The position numbers and the translations under genes were made by a program. Shown here piece by piece: positions 16,691 through 25,087 of a DNA stretch of 64,000 nt; the first letter of the stretch is position 1; every line of letters begins with the position of its first letter. The notes beneath the pieces were generated by a model. It did not search any database. It was not told the origin of the DNA and worked only from the letters and a program-made list of their open reading frames with translations. This DNA is from GCA-2709075 sp038146865 (GTDB lineage: Bacteria; Pseudomonadota; Alphaproteobacteria; MPNO01; UBA2964): assembly GCA_038146865.1 (NCBI GenBank), contig JAYQSL010000002.1:620001-684000 (forward strand). Direction: 5' to 3'.

Positions 16691-18394
16691 TCAACCTATT
16701 TTGATATCGTCAGCTATTTTTTCAGCACACATGATTGTCGGTATATTGGTATTTGCCCTGGGCACACAGGGGAATATGGATGCATCGCAAACCCTTAAAC
16801 CATCAACCCCATGGACCCGGCCACCAGGGTCAGTCACAGCACTGGGGTCATTCGCTTTTCCCATTCGGCAGGTCCCAGAGGGGTGCCAGCAGCCGCTCAC
16901 GCCATCTCTTATCCAATCCTCGAAGGCCTGATCATCAGAGAGTAACGTTTTCATCTTTGCGCCCAAGGTAATGAAATTGTGAATCGCAGCACGCCGGATA
17001 ATCTGGGGACCATCCATCATCGTCGCCAAGATTGTAGTCAAAATTTTATTTTTTTTGTTTACAGCGCCTATTTTTCTCACACGCTCCGAATAGCACGAAG
17101 GAAACGGATCAGAGGCAACTTTACTTAGAGCTTGGTCATCGAATAGGCCTGCCATTCGACGCACGCCATCCATCATGCGCAAAAGATCTCTGCGATCTGA
17201 GAGCATATCAAAATTCACTTTGGGCTCATCCGATGCTTCAGCAGAGTTTAATTCTAAAGAGCCCCTCGAATATGGCTTGTTACACCACATAAGCATAGAC
17301 CCAAGACGTGTCCCCACAGGGTGCCAAGCTGACTTTGCCGTAACCGAGGTATACATGTCGTTGGGACCACAGCCATCCACCCCTGAACTAAACCGTAAAC
17401 CAATATGGACATGCCTTTTTCCAACGGCGTACATTCTGGCGCCCTCTCTAAGATAAGCGGACACCGCAATCGTTGGATGTTCATTTAAGTTCATCCCTAC
17501 CCCCGGTAAGTTATGGACAACATTAATTCCATGCTCACGGAGATGGTCAGCACGACCAACGCCAGACCGCATCAGAAGCGCAGGAGTATGCAGCGCGCCC
17601 GCTGATAAAATTATTTCTCTCGCAGAAATTTTTTTTATTTCCCCATCTCTGGATAAATTTGCACTAACCGCCCTCTTTCCCTCGAAGTTTATTTTATCGA
17701 CCCTTGTCTCAGATAAAATTGTGAGATTGCCGCGGGCCCGAACCGTGTTGTTCAAATATCCCATAGCCGCGGAGTGGCGCCGATCTTCCGGGTGATTAGA
17801 GATCGAGACAGGAAACCAGCCATCTACAAAGGCCCCATTCTGATCCTCAATCTTTTTAAAGCCCTGGTTGCCCAAAGCCTGCGCCACCGCAAAAGAAAAC
17901 TTGGTCCATTCTTTCTCAGCCACCCTTCTTATGAGTATCGGCCCTTCTTTTCCATGAAGTTCCCCATTAAAATCCAAGTCGGTCTCCAGCTTGCGGAAAT
18001 ACGGTAAGACTCCATCCCAATCCCAGCCCTCAGCACCCATCGCTGACCATTCTGCGTAATCATCAGGACTACCCCGGTTTGCCATTTGCGCATTGATACT
18101 TGAACCGCCACCCAAAACCCGAGCCTGCTCCATGAAACGTGGCGGCGTTCTAACAGGGGAATTGCCCCCTAGAGATGCGTGACTGACCTTCAAATTATTC
18201 CAATGATAAGCAGGATTAAATGCAGCTCCCATGGGATATGAAGATAATATATCTGTTGGTTCAGAGCCGGGTTCAAAATCTTTTCCCGCTTCAACCAGCA
18301 AAACATTTTTGTCTTGAGACTCGGAAAGACGGCTGGCCAGTGCACAGCCGGCAGATCCTCCACCCAAAATCATGTAATCGTAAGCCATCATCAA
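16691..18394 (-). CDS. GMC family FAD-dependent oxidoreductase (choline dehydrogenase-like)
   Basis: A 567-residue alcohol or polyol oxidoreductase. The N-terminal FAD fold is YDYMILGGGSAGCALASRLSE (about 5-25) followed by NVLLVEAG. GMC signature 1 is GGGSSINAQMANRGSPDDYAEW (about 95-116), and signature 2 is GALHTPALLMRSGVG (about 265-279). The catalytic His is in SGCWHPSGTCRMG, and the C-terminus CDASIFPCVPRANTNIPTIM is typical. No signal peptide is seen, so the enzyme is cytosolic. It lies 80 nt upstream of the UbiD gene on the same strand, so the two may act in one pathway. The substrate alcohol is unknown. AAGG lies just before the tandem ATGs. Confidence 0.87.
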   Translation of the reverse strand: MMMAYDYMILGGGSAGCALASRLSESQDKNVLLVEAGKDFEPGSEPTDILSSYPMGAAFNPAYHWNNLKVSHASLGGNSPVRTPPRFMEQARVLGGGSSINAQMANRGSPDDYAEWSAMGAEGWDWDGVLPYFRKLETDLDFNGELHGKEGPILIRRVAEKEWTKFSFAVAQALGNQGFKKIEDQNGAFVDGWFPVSISNHPEDRRHSAAMGYLNNTVRARGNLTILSETRVDKINFEGKRAVSANLSRDGEIKKISAREIILSAGALHTPALLMRSGVGRADHLREHGINVVHNLPGVGMNLNEHPTIAVSAYLREGARMYAVGKRHVHIGLRFSSGVDGCGPNDMYTSVTAKSAWHPVGTRLGSMLMWCNKPYSRGSLELNSAEASDEPKVNFDMLSDRRDLLRMMDGVRRMAGLFDDQALSKVASDPFPSCYSERVRKIGAVNKKNKILTTILATMMDGPQIIRRAAIHNFITLGAKMKTLLSDDQAFEDWIRDGVSGCWHPSGTCRMGKANDPSAVTDPGGRVHGVDGLRVCDASIFPCVPRANTNIPTIMCAEKIADDIKIG

Positions 18395-18533
18395 ACTTTT
18401 TACCTTATTAAAAATTCAAGGTTCTACTGTGCGTATCAGAATTTATTTCTATTAATGACCACATAATTTCTATCCTTAGAACAAATTCAATTTCTTTTAA
18501 GTTGGAGGCACATGAATCCTGATCCCATCCAAT

Positions 18534-19736
18534 CTAATGAGTGGCACCCGACCGTTTTCTAAATGGAAGGATGACTGTAAAAACCGCTAGTATCGCAAAC
18601 GCCGCAGCAATTAAAAATACAGCTTTTCCAGAGCCCTGATCCATAAACCAGCCATAAACAACAGGCATGCAGCCCTGTCCTATCGTGTAGCCCAAAGTCA
18701 CAAAACCAAAAGCCGCCCCCACCCTTCCTTGGGGCGCGGCCCGCCTAACCAAAATATCTCTAGAGGCATTGTAAAAACCCCGAAGGAATCCGGCCAGTGC
18801 CATGCCGCAGAAGACCGCCCACAGACCAATGATCCCGGTTCCGATCACTGCGAGACAAATGGCCATAATAAGAAAGCTTATTATGATCAAAAGATTTTCT
18901 CTATTGGTTTTTTCTGCTACCCATCCACCCGGCAGTGATCCCAGTATTGCGGCAATTAAAAACACTGTCAGGATCTTAGTGGCTAGCGTAATCTCAATGC
19001 CATAAATCGCTGTTAAAGCGACTGGTGCAAAATTCGTCATGCCCGTACCGGAAGCAGAAGTTACGACGTAGAAGAAGAAAAACAAGAGCATTGGACGCGA
19101 TAGCATAAACCTCCATGTAGTTTTTTCTCGTGCCGGCTTATTTCTTGACGCCGATGCATCGTCGCTTAAAAGTGGCCAAGCGAACGTCACGATCACTGCA
19201 CATATCAAGCCGAGTGAACCTGCTATAATCAATGCAGTCTGCCAGCCAAATTCATACGCTAAACCTGCCATGGTTAACGGGGCCAAGGCATAACCAATCG
19301 AACCAGTGAAGGTGTGGGTTGCAAAGGCCCGCCCATGTCGCTCTTCAGCAACACTGGCAGACAGGATCGAAAAATCCGCTGGATGAAAGACAGAATTAGC
19401 AACCCCACCAACAAAAAACGCGACTAAAAGCATTTCGAAAGAAGGAGCCATGCCAGCGGCAACTACTGCGCCGCCGTGAAGCGCTAATCCAAAGGTCAAA
19501 ACTAACTTCGCCCCAATACGATCCACCAGCAATCCGATCGGAACCTGGGTAAGCAGAGTGGCAAAAAAATAGGTGGTCATGACAACACCTAATTGGGCGT
19601 ATGAAATTCCCAATGCCTGGTGGATCAGCACAAAGAGCGGTGGGAGGACCAGGTGGTAAAAGTGGCTGACAAAATGTGCCGCCCCAATGACACCCATAGC
19701 AGCAGCTTCTCGTCGAGCATCTGGTGTAGGGCTCAC
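18534..19736 (-). CDS. MFS transporter, copy 2 of tandem pair
   Basis: A 400-residue major facilitator with about 12 membrane segments. Motif A-like GLLVDRIGAK is near residues 68-77, with the pair pattern VANSVFHPADFSILSASVAEERHGRAFATHTF near 111-142. The second half contains GGWVAEKTNRENLL. Closely related to the next gene in both motifs and order; it starts (GTG) 12 nt after that gene's stop, so the two are one transcript. The substrate cannot be told. Efflux or uptake of an organic anion fits the setting. Confidence 0.85.
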   Translation of the reverse strand: MSPTPDARREAAAMGVIGAAHFVSHFYHLVLPPLFVLIHQALGISYAQLGVVMTTYFFATLLTQVPIGLLVDRIGAKLVLTFGLALHGGAVVAAGMAPSFEMLLVAFFVGGVANSVFHPADFSILSASVAEERHGRAFATHTFTGSIGYALAPLTMAGLAYEFGWQTALIIAGSLGLICAVIVTFAWPLLSDDASASRNKPAREKTTWRFMLSRPMLLFFFFYVVTSASGTGMTNFAPVALTAIYGIEITLATKILTVFLIAAILGSLPGGWVAEKTNRENLLIIISFLIMAICLAVIGTGIIGLWAVFCGMALAGFLRGFYNASRDILVRRAAPQGRVGAAFGFVTLGYTIGQGCMPVVYGWFMDQGSGKAVFLIAAAFAILAVFTVILPFRKRSGATH

Positions 19737-19747
19737 GGTGTTGATAT

Positions 19748-20962
19748 CTATTCTCCCAGAGCTTTTTTTATCTTCCGAGTACCCTGGTTAAAAATCACGG
19801 TTACCATCCCGAGAATAGAAAATGCCGCGGATGCATAGAAAATATAGTTGGGTGGGTAGTGCTCGAAAAGAAAACCATAAATAAAACCGCTGAAGGCCTG
19901 CCCGACAAGAAATCCTGTTGAGACAAAAGCAAAAACTGTTCCCACAGGTATCCGTCCCGCAATTTGACGAACGGCGACGTCTCTCGATGCGTTAACACCC
20001 CCGCGCATTCCGCCAGCGATGCAAATGAGGATTGTGACAACAAAAAACGGCAACCATCCACTGCCTGCGATTAAAATGGCCACCGAGGATATACCAAACC
20101 CGAGCAACATTATAAAATCATAGCGAGAGGTTTTATCCGCCAAAATGCCACCAGGAATTACGAGCGCTAGCGTGCCAACTTGATAAGCAGTTAATGCAGC
20201 AACTGCGACGACATGCTCTATGCCATAGAGCGGTTGAAAAGCAAGAACCGAAAACTGCACCATTCCAAAGTTCGCCATTGAAGATAGCATGTAAAATAAA
20301 AAGAAAAGAGCCACCGGACGGGACGAGAAGAGCTCTCGCAATGAATCTCTTATGGAGGAGGATCTTTTAATTAGGTTCCCATCCGCAATAACGGATCCAA
20401 ATAACATCAGCACAACAGACATCGAAACACCTATTATGCCGATAGTCGCTATTGAACCCCGCCAACCAATAAACGGCTCTAAACCCGCTGCGAGAATTGG
20501 GCCTACAATAAAACCAACATGCCCAACAAAGGTATGCACAGAAAAAGCGCGACCCATCCGTTCCTCTGCAACGGTCGCCGAAATAAGAGAGTAATCCGCT
20601 GGATGAAAAACCGAATTCCCTACTCCTGCCAGGGCCATAAAAGCAATAAAAGTCAGGTAATCATGGGAAAACCATGCAATCAGACAGAAAGCCGCAGAAT
20701 TTACAAAAAGCCCAAAAATTAAGACGGGTCTTCCGCCAATCCTTTCCACCAGGAGGCCCATCGGGGTTTGCAAAATACCTGTAACCACGGCAAATGCAGT
20801 GAGCGCTGCTCCGTACTCTATGGCATTGATCTGCATATCCGAAATGATTGATGCTGCTAAGGGCGCAAACGCGAGCATATATAGATGGCTCAGCATGTGC
20901 GCAAAGCCTATAAGGCCCATTGCCTGAGCTTCCCGCCGAGGGAACCCTGCCAAGTTTGTCAT
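19748..20962 (-). CDS. MFS transporter, copy 1 of tandem pair
   Basis: About 404 residues and 12 predicted membrane segments. GLLVERIGGRPVL matches the cytoplasmic loop 2-3 motif, and GVGNSVFHPADYSLISATVAEERMGRAFSVHTFVGH is nearly identical to the downstream paralogue. That shows an old tandem duplication. I chose the ATG at 20962, which has AGG 8 nt upstream, over the GTG at 20971. The gene is first in a two-transporter operon and divergent from the VOC-RidA pair at 21082. The substrate is unknown. Confidence 0.85.
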   Translation of the reverse strand: MTNLAGFPRREAQAMGLIGFAHMLSHLYMLAFAPLAASIISDMQINAIEYGAALTAFAVVTGILQTPMGLLVERIGGRPVLIFGLFVNSAAFCLIAWFSHDYLTFIAFMALAGVGNSVFHPADYSLISATVAEERMGRAFSVHTFVGHVGFIVGPILAAGLEPFIGWRGSIATIGIIGVSMSVVLMLFGSVIADGNLIKRSSSIRDSLRELFSSRPVALFFLFYMLSSMANFGMVQFSVLAFQPLYGIEHVVAVAALTAYQVGTLALVIPGGILADKTSRYDFIMLLGFGISSVAILIAGSGWLPFFVVTILICIAGGMRGGVNASRDVAVRQIAGRIPVGTVFAFVSTGFLVGQAFSGFIYGFLFEHYPPNYIFYASAAFSILGMVTVIFNQGTRKIKKALGE

Positions 20963-21081
20963 GATTTGCACCTAAACGAATATCTCCCCATATCATATGC
21001 TCAAGATCCGCTTTGTGGCAATCAAGTGTTAGTATAGAGTTCAAGCAACCACCATGCTCAATAATCGACAGGAGGCGAATT

Positions 21082-21477
21082 ATGCCAAACGGCCAACTCC
21101 GCCACATTGCTCTATCCGTGCCAGATAAGGATAAGGCAGCGAAATTCTATGAAACGGCTTTCGGTATGGAAAGGATCTCTGAATCTCGGGTAGCGACACG
21201 CCTTTCTGATGGGGTTATGAACCTCACATTACTTCAATTCGAGACCCAAGATGACGCAGGAGATGAGAGGGGCAAGGACTATGTCGGGGTGCATCACTTC
21301 GGATTTTGGGTAGATGATGAAGAAGAAGCAATAAAAGCTGTTGAGGCAAACGGCGGCAAATATCATCCGGGTCCAACAGGTGCAGGCAAGCCTCAAAACG
21401 CCGAAGTAAAATTCAGAGATCCCAATGGAATGGTTTTTGATATTTCTACCCATGGTTGGGACGGCGCTAAACGTTGA
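21082..21477 (+). CDS. VOC family protein (lactoylglutathione lyase-like)
   Basis: A 131-residue single-module glyoxalase-fold protein. LRHIALSVPDKDKAAKFYETAFGMER gives the first His ligand. VGVHHFGFWVDDEEEAIKAV gives the second. VKFRDPNGMVFDISTHGWDG ends the fold, with Asp where Glu is usual. The ATG at 21082 has a perfect AGGAGG 6 nt upstream, which fixes the start (the frame extends upstream to 21013). The stop overlaps the TTG start of the RidA gene (TTGA), indicating translational coupling. It is divergent from the MFS operon. The substrate is unknown. Confidence 0.85.
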   Translation: MPNGQLRHIALSVPDKDKAAKFYETAFGMERISESRVATRLSDGVMNLTLLQFETQDDAGDERGKDYVGVHHFGFWVDDEEEAIKAVEANGGKYHPGPTGAGKPQNAEVKFRDPNGMVFDISTHGWDGAKR

Positions 21478-21863
21478 AGAAGACTTTTCTTTCATCTCCA
21501 TATCAGCGATCAAGGTCATACTCGCCTGCGGTGATCACAGAGGGCGGCCGCACTATCTGGTTAGCTGGTCACCTTGCGATTGAAGACGAACATGGGAACT
21601 CCCTGGCAGATGACTTCGATGGACAGGTCAAATGCATATTTCGAAAACTAAATGCTACCCTAGAAAAAGCGGGAGGAGCTCTGGACGACATTGTATCTAT
21701 GACGTGCTTTATCACAGATGTGTCGTATAATTCCCGCTTTGTAGAAATCAGGAAAGATTTTTTTTCGGATGATGCATATCCTGCAAGCGCCCTTGTGACA
21801 GTGGCAGCGCTGAACCGACCAGAAATGCTTATAGAAATTCAAGCTGTTGCAGTCATCCAGTAA
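21474..21863 (+). CDS. RidA family (enamine/imine deaminase-like) protein
   Basis: A 129-residue YjgF/YER057c/UK114 fold protein. Landmarks are IWLAGHLAIEDEHGN (about 28-42), QVKCIFRKLNATLEKAGGALDDIVSMTCFITDV (about 51-83) and a C-terminal PEMLIEIQAVAVIQ. The last corresponds to the family's R/P-x-x-LVEI-E-A-V-A end. RidA proteins hydrolyse reactive 2-aminoacrylate, and relatives take part in catabolic operons. The conserved active-site Arg of true RidA is not obvious, so another subgroup is likely. The TTG start overlaps the upstream TGA by two bases, so it is translated with the VOC gene. Confidence 0.83.
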   Translation: MKKTFLSSPYQRSRSYSPAVITEGGRTIWLAGHLAIEDEHGNSLADDFDGQVKCIFRKLNATLEKAGGALDDIVSMTCFITDVSYNSRFVEIRKDFFSDDAYPASALVTVAALNRPEMLIEIQAVAVIQ

Positions 21864-21995
21864 ACTTTCCAAAAGAAAAAACTCAAGACTGTTGACAACA
21901 AACCCTTGTCCTGGATTTCGAAGATGGTTACGCTTGTGTTGGCTTTTAGATTTGGCTTTGCGTAAAAATCGACTTACTTTTTAATAGGGGAAAGC

Positions 21996-23048
21996 ATGTA
22001 CAAAATTGGTAAGATAGCGGTCACAGCCGCTCTGCTAGCAGGGGGCGTAATCTCCCAAGCATCAGCCAATATGGCTGAGTATTTCAAAGATAGAACCATC
22101 ACAATCATTATCCCTTATGGCCCTGGCGGCACATACGATAAATACGGTTCATCATTCTCTAAACATATTGGAAACTTCATACCTGGAAAACCAACGGTCA
22201 TTCTCCAGCACATGCCGGGTGCAGGAGGAGCAAAGGCAATGATTTACACTTACAATGTGGCCCCCAAGAAGGGTTTTCATATGGTCGTCCCGCTAGATAA
22301 CCTTGTTATTAATCAGCTTCTACGACCAAAGCGGATGAAATACAAATCGGACAAATTCAATTATCTAGGGTCATCAAACCAGACGAACAGTGTCATGGCT
22401 GTGAGAACAGACTCCGGTGTCAATGGTTGGAAGGATATGAAAAATATTCAAATCATTGGCTCTTCAAGCGGCACTAACTCAAGCACCTTTTTGATGGCTC
22501 GACTGTCTTCCGAATTATTGGGTCTGAAGATTAAGATGGTGACAGGATATAAGGGTTCCTCGCGAGCAATGATGGCAATGGAACAGGGTGAATCCCAAAT
22601 GAGTTCGCCCAATTGGTTGGCCTGGAGTTCAAAGGTGCCCCATTGGTTCACTGGGACAAGAGAAGGGACCAAAGGAAAGCCGTTTGCAGTAGCAGTCTTA
22701 CAAAATGGCTTTTTCAAGGATCCCGCACTGCCCAACACGCCGATGCTTACGGACCTTGTTCCAGAAAAAGATAAAGCTTTAGCTCGATTTATTGCATCTG
22801 CTGGGCCACTTGGTCGAGGTTTAGCCTATCCCCCGGCCATGCGAAAAGACCTCGTCGATACACTGCGTAAAGCATATGACGGCATGAATGGTAGCAAAAA
22901 ATTTGTTGCTGAGCTGAAAAAGAAAAAGCTTCGGCTAATCGCAACCAAAGGTACGGAAATACAAAAAATTGTATCCGATACGATTAAAGAAGCATCACCT
23001 GCTGTGATTTCCAAAGTGCGAAAGCTCGTTTACGGTAGAACGAGCTAA
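21996..23048 (+). CDS. TctC-like solute-binding protein (orphan, copy A)
   Basis: A 350-residue periplasmic binding protein of the TTT family. The signal peptide runs to about residue 24 (SQASA-NMA). ITIIIPYGPGGTYDKYGSSFSKHIGNFIPGKP and HMPGAGGAKAMIYTYNVAP form the ligand-binding start of the fold. YLGSSNQTNSVMAVRTDSG, TGYKGSSRAMMAMEQGESQM and PNTPMLTDLVPE follow. There is no permease next to it; the only TctA-TctB in the window is 10 kb upstream. GGGGAAAG precedes the ATG, and a strong terminator follows at 23074. It is a close paralogue of the next gene. Confidence 0.87.
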   Translation: MYKIGKIAVTAALLAGGVISQASANMAEYFKDRTITIIIPYGPGGTYDKYGSSFSKHIGNFIPGKPTVILQHMPGAGGAKAMIYTYNVAPKKGFHMVVPLDNLVINQLLRPKRMKYKSDKFNYLGSSNQTNSVMAVRTDSGVNGWKDMKNIQIIGSSSGTNSSTFLMARLSSELLGLKIKMVTGYKGSSRAMMAMEQGESQMSSPNWLAWSSKVPHWFTGTREGTKGKPFAVAVLQNGFFKDPALPNTPMLTDLVPEKDKALARFIASAGPLGRGLAYPPAMRKDLVDTLRKAYDGMNGSKKFVAELKKKKLRLIATKGTEIQKIVSDTIKEASPAVISKVRKLVYGRTS

Positions 23049-23073
23049 CCAACGCTGTCATCAACGGCAAAAG

Positions 23074-23101
23074 CGGCGGTCATCAGCCCGCCGTTTTTTT
23101 T
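23074..23101 (+). terminator. Intrinsic terminator after TctC copy A
   Basis: CGGCGG (23074-23079) pairs with CCGCCG (23088-23093) around an 8-nt loop and is followed directly by eight T residues. It sits 26 nt after the stop, a textbook Rho-independent terminator. Confidence 0.85.
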
Positions 23102-23208
23102 GTAAAAGTCATAAGAGTTTTCTTGAAGTCTAGTAAAACCTTCGTTAGCGTGCGATCGATGTCGGTTTCTAACCTTCATTCAGGCTAAGATTTAAACTGG
23201 GAGTTATT

Positions 23209-24249
23209 ATGTTTTTAAAAAAATTAATGGTGGCGTCAGCAGCGCTAACGGCCATGTCGGCGGCCACAGCTGCAGTAGCTTCAACTGCTGATCACTTCAA
23301 GGACCGTACGATGACGATTGTCATTCCTTATGGTCCGGGTGGAACCTACGATAAATACGGCGCCTCATTTGCAAATCACATTGGTAAATTTATTCCGGGA
23401 AAACCAACGGTCATCTTACAGCATATGCCTGGGGCTGGGGGCACCAAGGCAATGGCATACCTCTATAACGTAGCCCCTAAAAATGGCTTTTTTGCCACTG
23501 TCCCGCTGGACAATATCGTTACAAACCAGCTTCTAAGACCTAAGAAAATGAGATTCAAAGCTCAGAATTTTAATTACTTGGGATCTGCTAATCAGACAAA
23601 TATTATCATAGTTGCTAGATCTGACTCCGGTGTAACGTCTGTTGGTGAGTGGAAAAAAGGAAAGTCCCTTATTGGATCAACCAGCGGCAAATCGTCCTCA
23701 GGATATTTAGCCCCTGCATTGACTATGGGACTCCTTAATCTTAAGGGCCGTATTGTTACCGGGTACAAGGGATCATCGAGATCGATCATGGCGATTGAAC
23801 AGGGTGAGTCCCAAATGGCAGGATTTAATTGGCTGGCTTGGAGCTCGAAAGTTCCCCATTGGTTCAAGGGGGACAAGCCTTTCGCAACCGCCATTGTTCA
23901 AATAGGTTTTGAAAAAGATCCAGCGTTACCTAATGTTCCTATGCTCACTGATCTTGTCGCCACAGAAGACAAACCACTGGTGAGTTTCCTTGCAGCGTCT
24001 GGACCTATTGGCCGTGGTCTTGCCTATCCGCCAAAAGTAAACTCTCAATACGTTGCTGCGGCTCGAACCGCATTTAACGAAATGACCAAAGATAAAGCAT
24101 TTGCAGCTGAGCTAAAAAAGAAAAGGTTGCGGCTTATCCCTTCAACAGGAGAGCAAATTCAAAAAGTAGTTAACGATTCCATTAAAGAAGCATCTCCAGC
24201 GATCGTCAAAAAAGTCAGGGCGATAATTTTCGGTAAGCCGAAATCTTAA
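23209..24249 (+). CDS. TctC-like solute-binding protein (orphan, copy B)
   Basis: This 346-residue protein is clearly a tandem duplicate of copy A. It shares PYGPGGTYDKYG, GKPTVILQHMPGAGG, NQLLRPKKMRFK, NYLGSANQTN, TGYKGSSRSIMAIEQGESQM and SGPIGRGLAYPP. A signal peptide of about 25 residues ends AVAS-TADHF. A GGGAG site lies before the ATG. Each copy has its own upstream region and terminator, so the two can be expressed separately. The paralogues probably bind related ligands with different affinity and share a permease elsewhere; this is inference. Confidence 0.87.
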   Translation: MFLKKLMVASAALTAMSAATAAVASTADHFKDRTMTIVIPYGPGGTYDKYGASFANHIGKFIPGKPTVILQHMPGAGGTKAMAYLYNVAPKNGFFATVPLDNIVTNQLLRPKKMRFKAQNFNYLGSANQTNIIIVARSDSGVTSVGEWKKGKSLIGSTSGKSSSGYLAPALTMGLLNLKGRIVTGYKGSSRSIMAIEQGESQMAGFNWLAWSSKVPHWFKGDKPFATAIVQIGFEKDPALPNVPMLTDLVATEDKPLVSFLAASGPIGRGLAYPPKVNSQYVAAARTAFNEMTKDKAFAAELKKKRLRLIPSTGEQIQKVVNDSIKEASPAIVKKVRAIIFGKPKS

Positions 24250-24272
24250 GCTTTTTTTAAAAAGGTTTCTTG

Positions 24273-24300
24273 AAGGGCTGCTTAGGGCAGCCCTTTTTTT
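24273..24300 (+). terminator. Intrinsic terminator after TctC copy B
   Basis: AAGGGCTGC (24273-24281) pairs with GCAGCCCTT (24287-24295) around a 5-nt loop and runs into a seven-T tract. It ends the TctC transcript just before the convergent hydrolase gene. Confidence 0.85.
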
Positions 24301-24307
24301 ACTCTGA

Positions 24308-25084
24308 TTATTCCAAACTAAATAAAAAATTTGAGACGGACTCGAAAAATATGGCTGAACTATCTGCATGAACCCAATGGCCCGCCCCCTTTATTGTTAA
24401 AATCCTGACCTTAGGAAAAAACTCTCGAAACAATTCTTTATCTGTCTCTTCAAAATACTCCGAATTACCTCCTGCAATGCATAAGGCTGAGCCTCCAAAG
24501 AATGTGTTATCTTTTTCGAAAGGAAAGTCCATTAAGGCCGAAATATTTTCTAAAATGCCACGTAAATTGAGTCGCCACTGATAGCCCTCTTCGCCCGCGT
24601 ATAAATTTTGCAGTAAAAAAGAACGGATAACTGGATCTTGAATTTGTTCGGCAAGTAACTTATCGGCATGACTGCGATTTTTGACCGATCCTAGGTCAAG
24701 TCCCAACATTTCTTTAATGAAATACTCGTTACTTTTTTGATATTGCCTGGGTGCGATATCAACAATGATCAAGCCTCCTACCGACTGCGGCTTCCTTAAC
24801 GCCAGAGCCATAGCAACCTTACCACCCATGGAGTGGCCCAAAACGATTGGTTTTTCTATATTCAGAGAACCGATAACCTCTTCAATATCTTGCGCTAAGA
24901 GATTATAGTCCATTCGATCGGAGTGCGGGGAGTCTCCATGGTTCCTTAGGTCTACGGTAATCGCTCGCCATCCCTGAGCTGATATCTTTTTCGCTATCGA
25001 GGCCCAATTCCGGCCGCACCCCAGCAGGCCATGGAGAATTATTATTGGTCTCCCACTGCCGTAGGAGACATTAGAAAGAAGCAT
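24308..25084 (-). CDS. Alpha/beta-fold hydrolase (YbfF esterase-like)
   Basis: A 258-residue serine hydrolase. The oxyanion strand IIILHGLLGCGRNW (about 14-27), VDLRNHGDSPHSD (about 44-56) and the nucleophile elbow LGHSMGGKVAMALAL (about 82-96, Ser85) match the YbfF/acyl-CoA-thioesterase-like group. So does the C-terminal GAGHWVHADSS carrying the catalytic His. Members cleave short acyl esters or thioesters. It starts three bases after the pyrB stop and is co-transcribed with it, though no functional link to pyrimidine synthesis is known. Confidence 0.85.
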   Translation of the reverse strand: MLLSNVSYGSGRPIIILHGLLGCGRNWASIAKKISAQGWRAITVDLRNHGDSPHSDRMDYNLLAQDIEEVIGSLNIEKPIVLGHSMGGKVAMALALRKPQSVGGLIIVDIAPRQYQKSNEYFIKEMLGLDLGSVKNRSHADKLLAEQIQDPVIRSFLLQNLYAGEEGYQWRLNLRGILENISALMDFPFEKDNTFFGGSALCIAGGNSEYFEETDKELFREFFPKVRILTIKGAGHWVHADSSAIFFESVSNFLFSLE

Positions 25085-25087
25085 TTC

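Noticed and set aside
18512..18562. 16-codon frame with a strong GGAGG site at the end of the MFS gene
   Set aside because: Too short to judge, overlaps the MFS C-terminus on the other strand, and no neighbour depends on it.
20661..21107. 148-codon minus-strand frame over the MFS start
   Set aside because: Another frame of the same strand as a convincing MFS transporter; composition is not protein-like.
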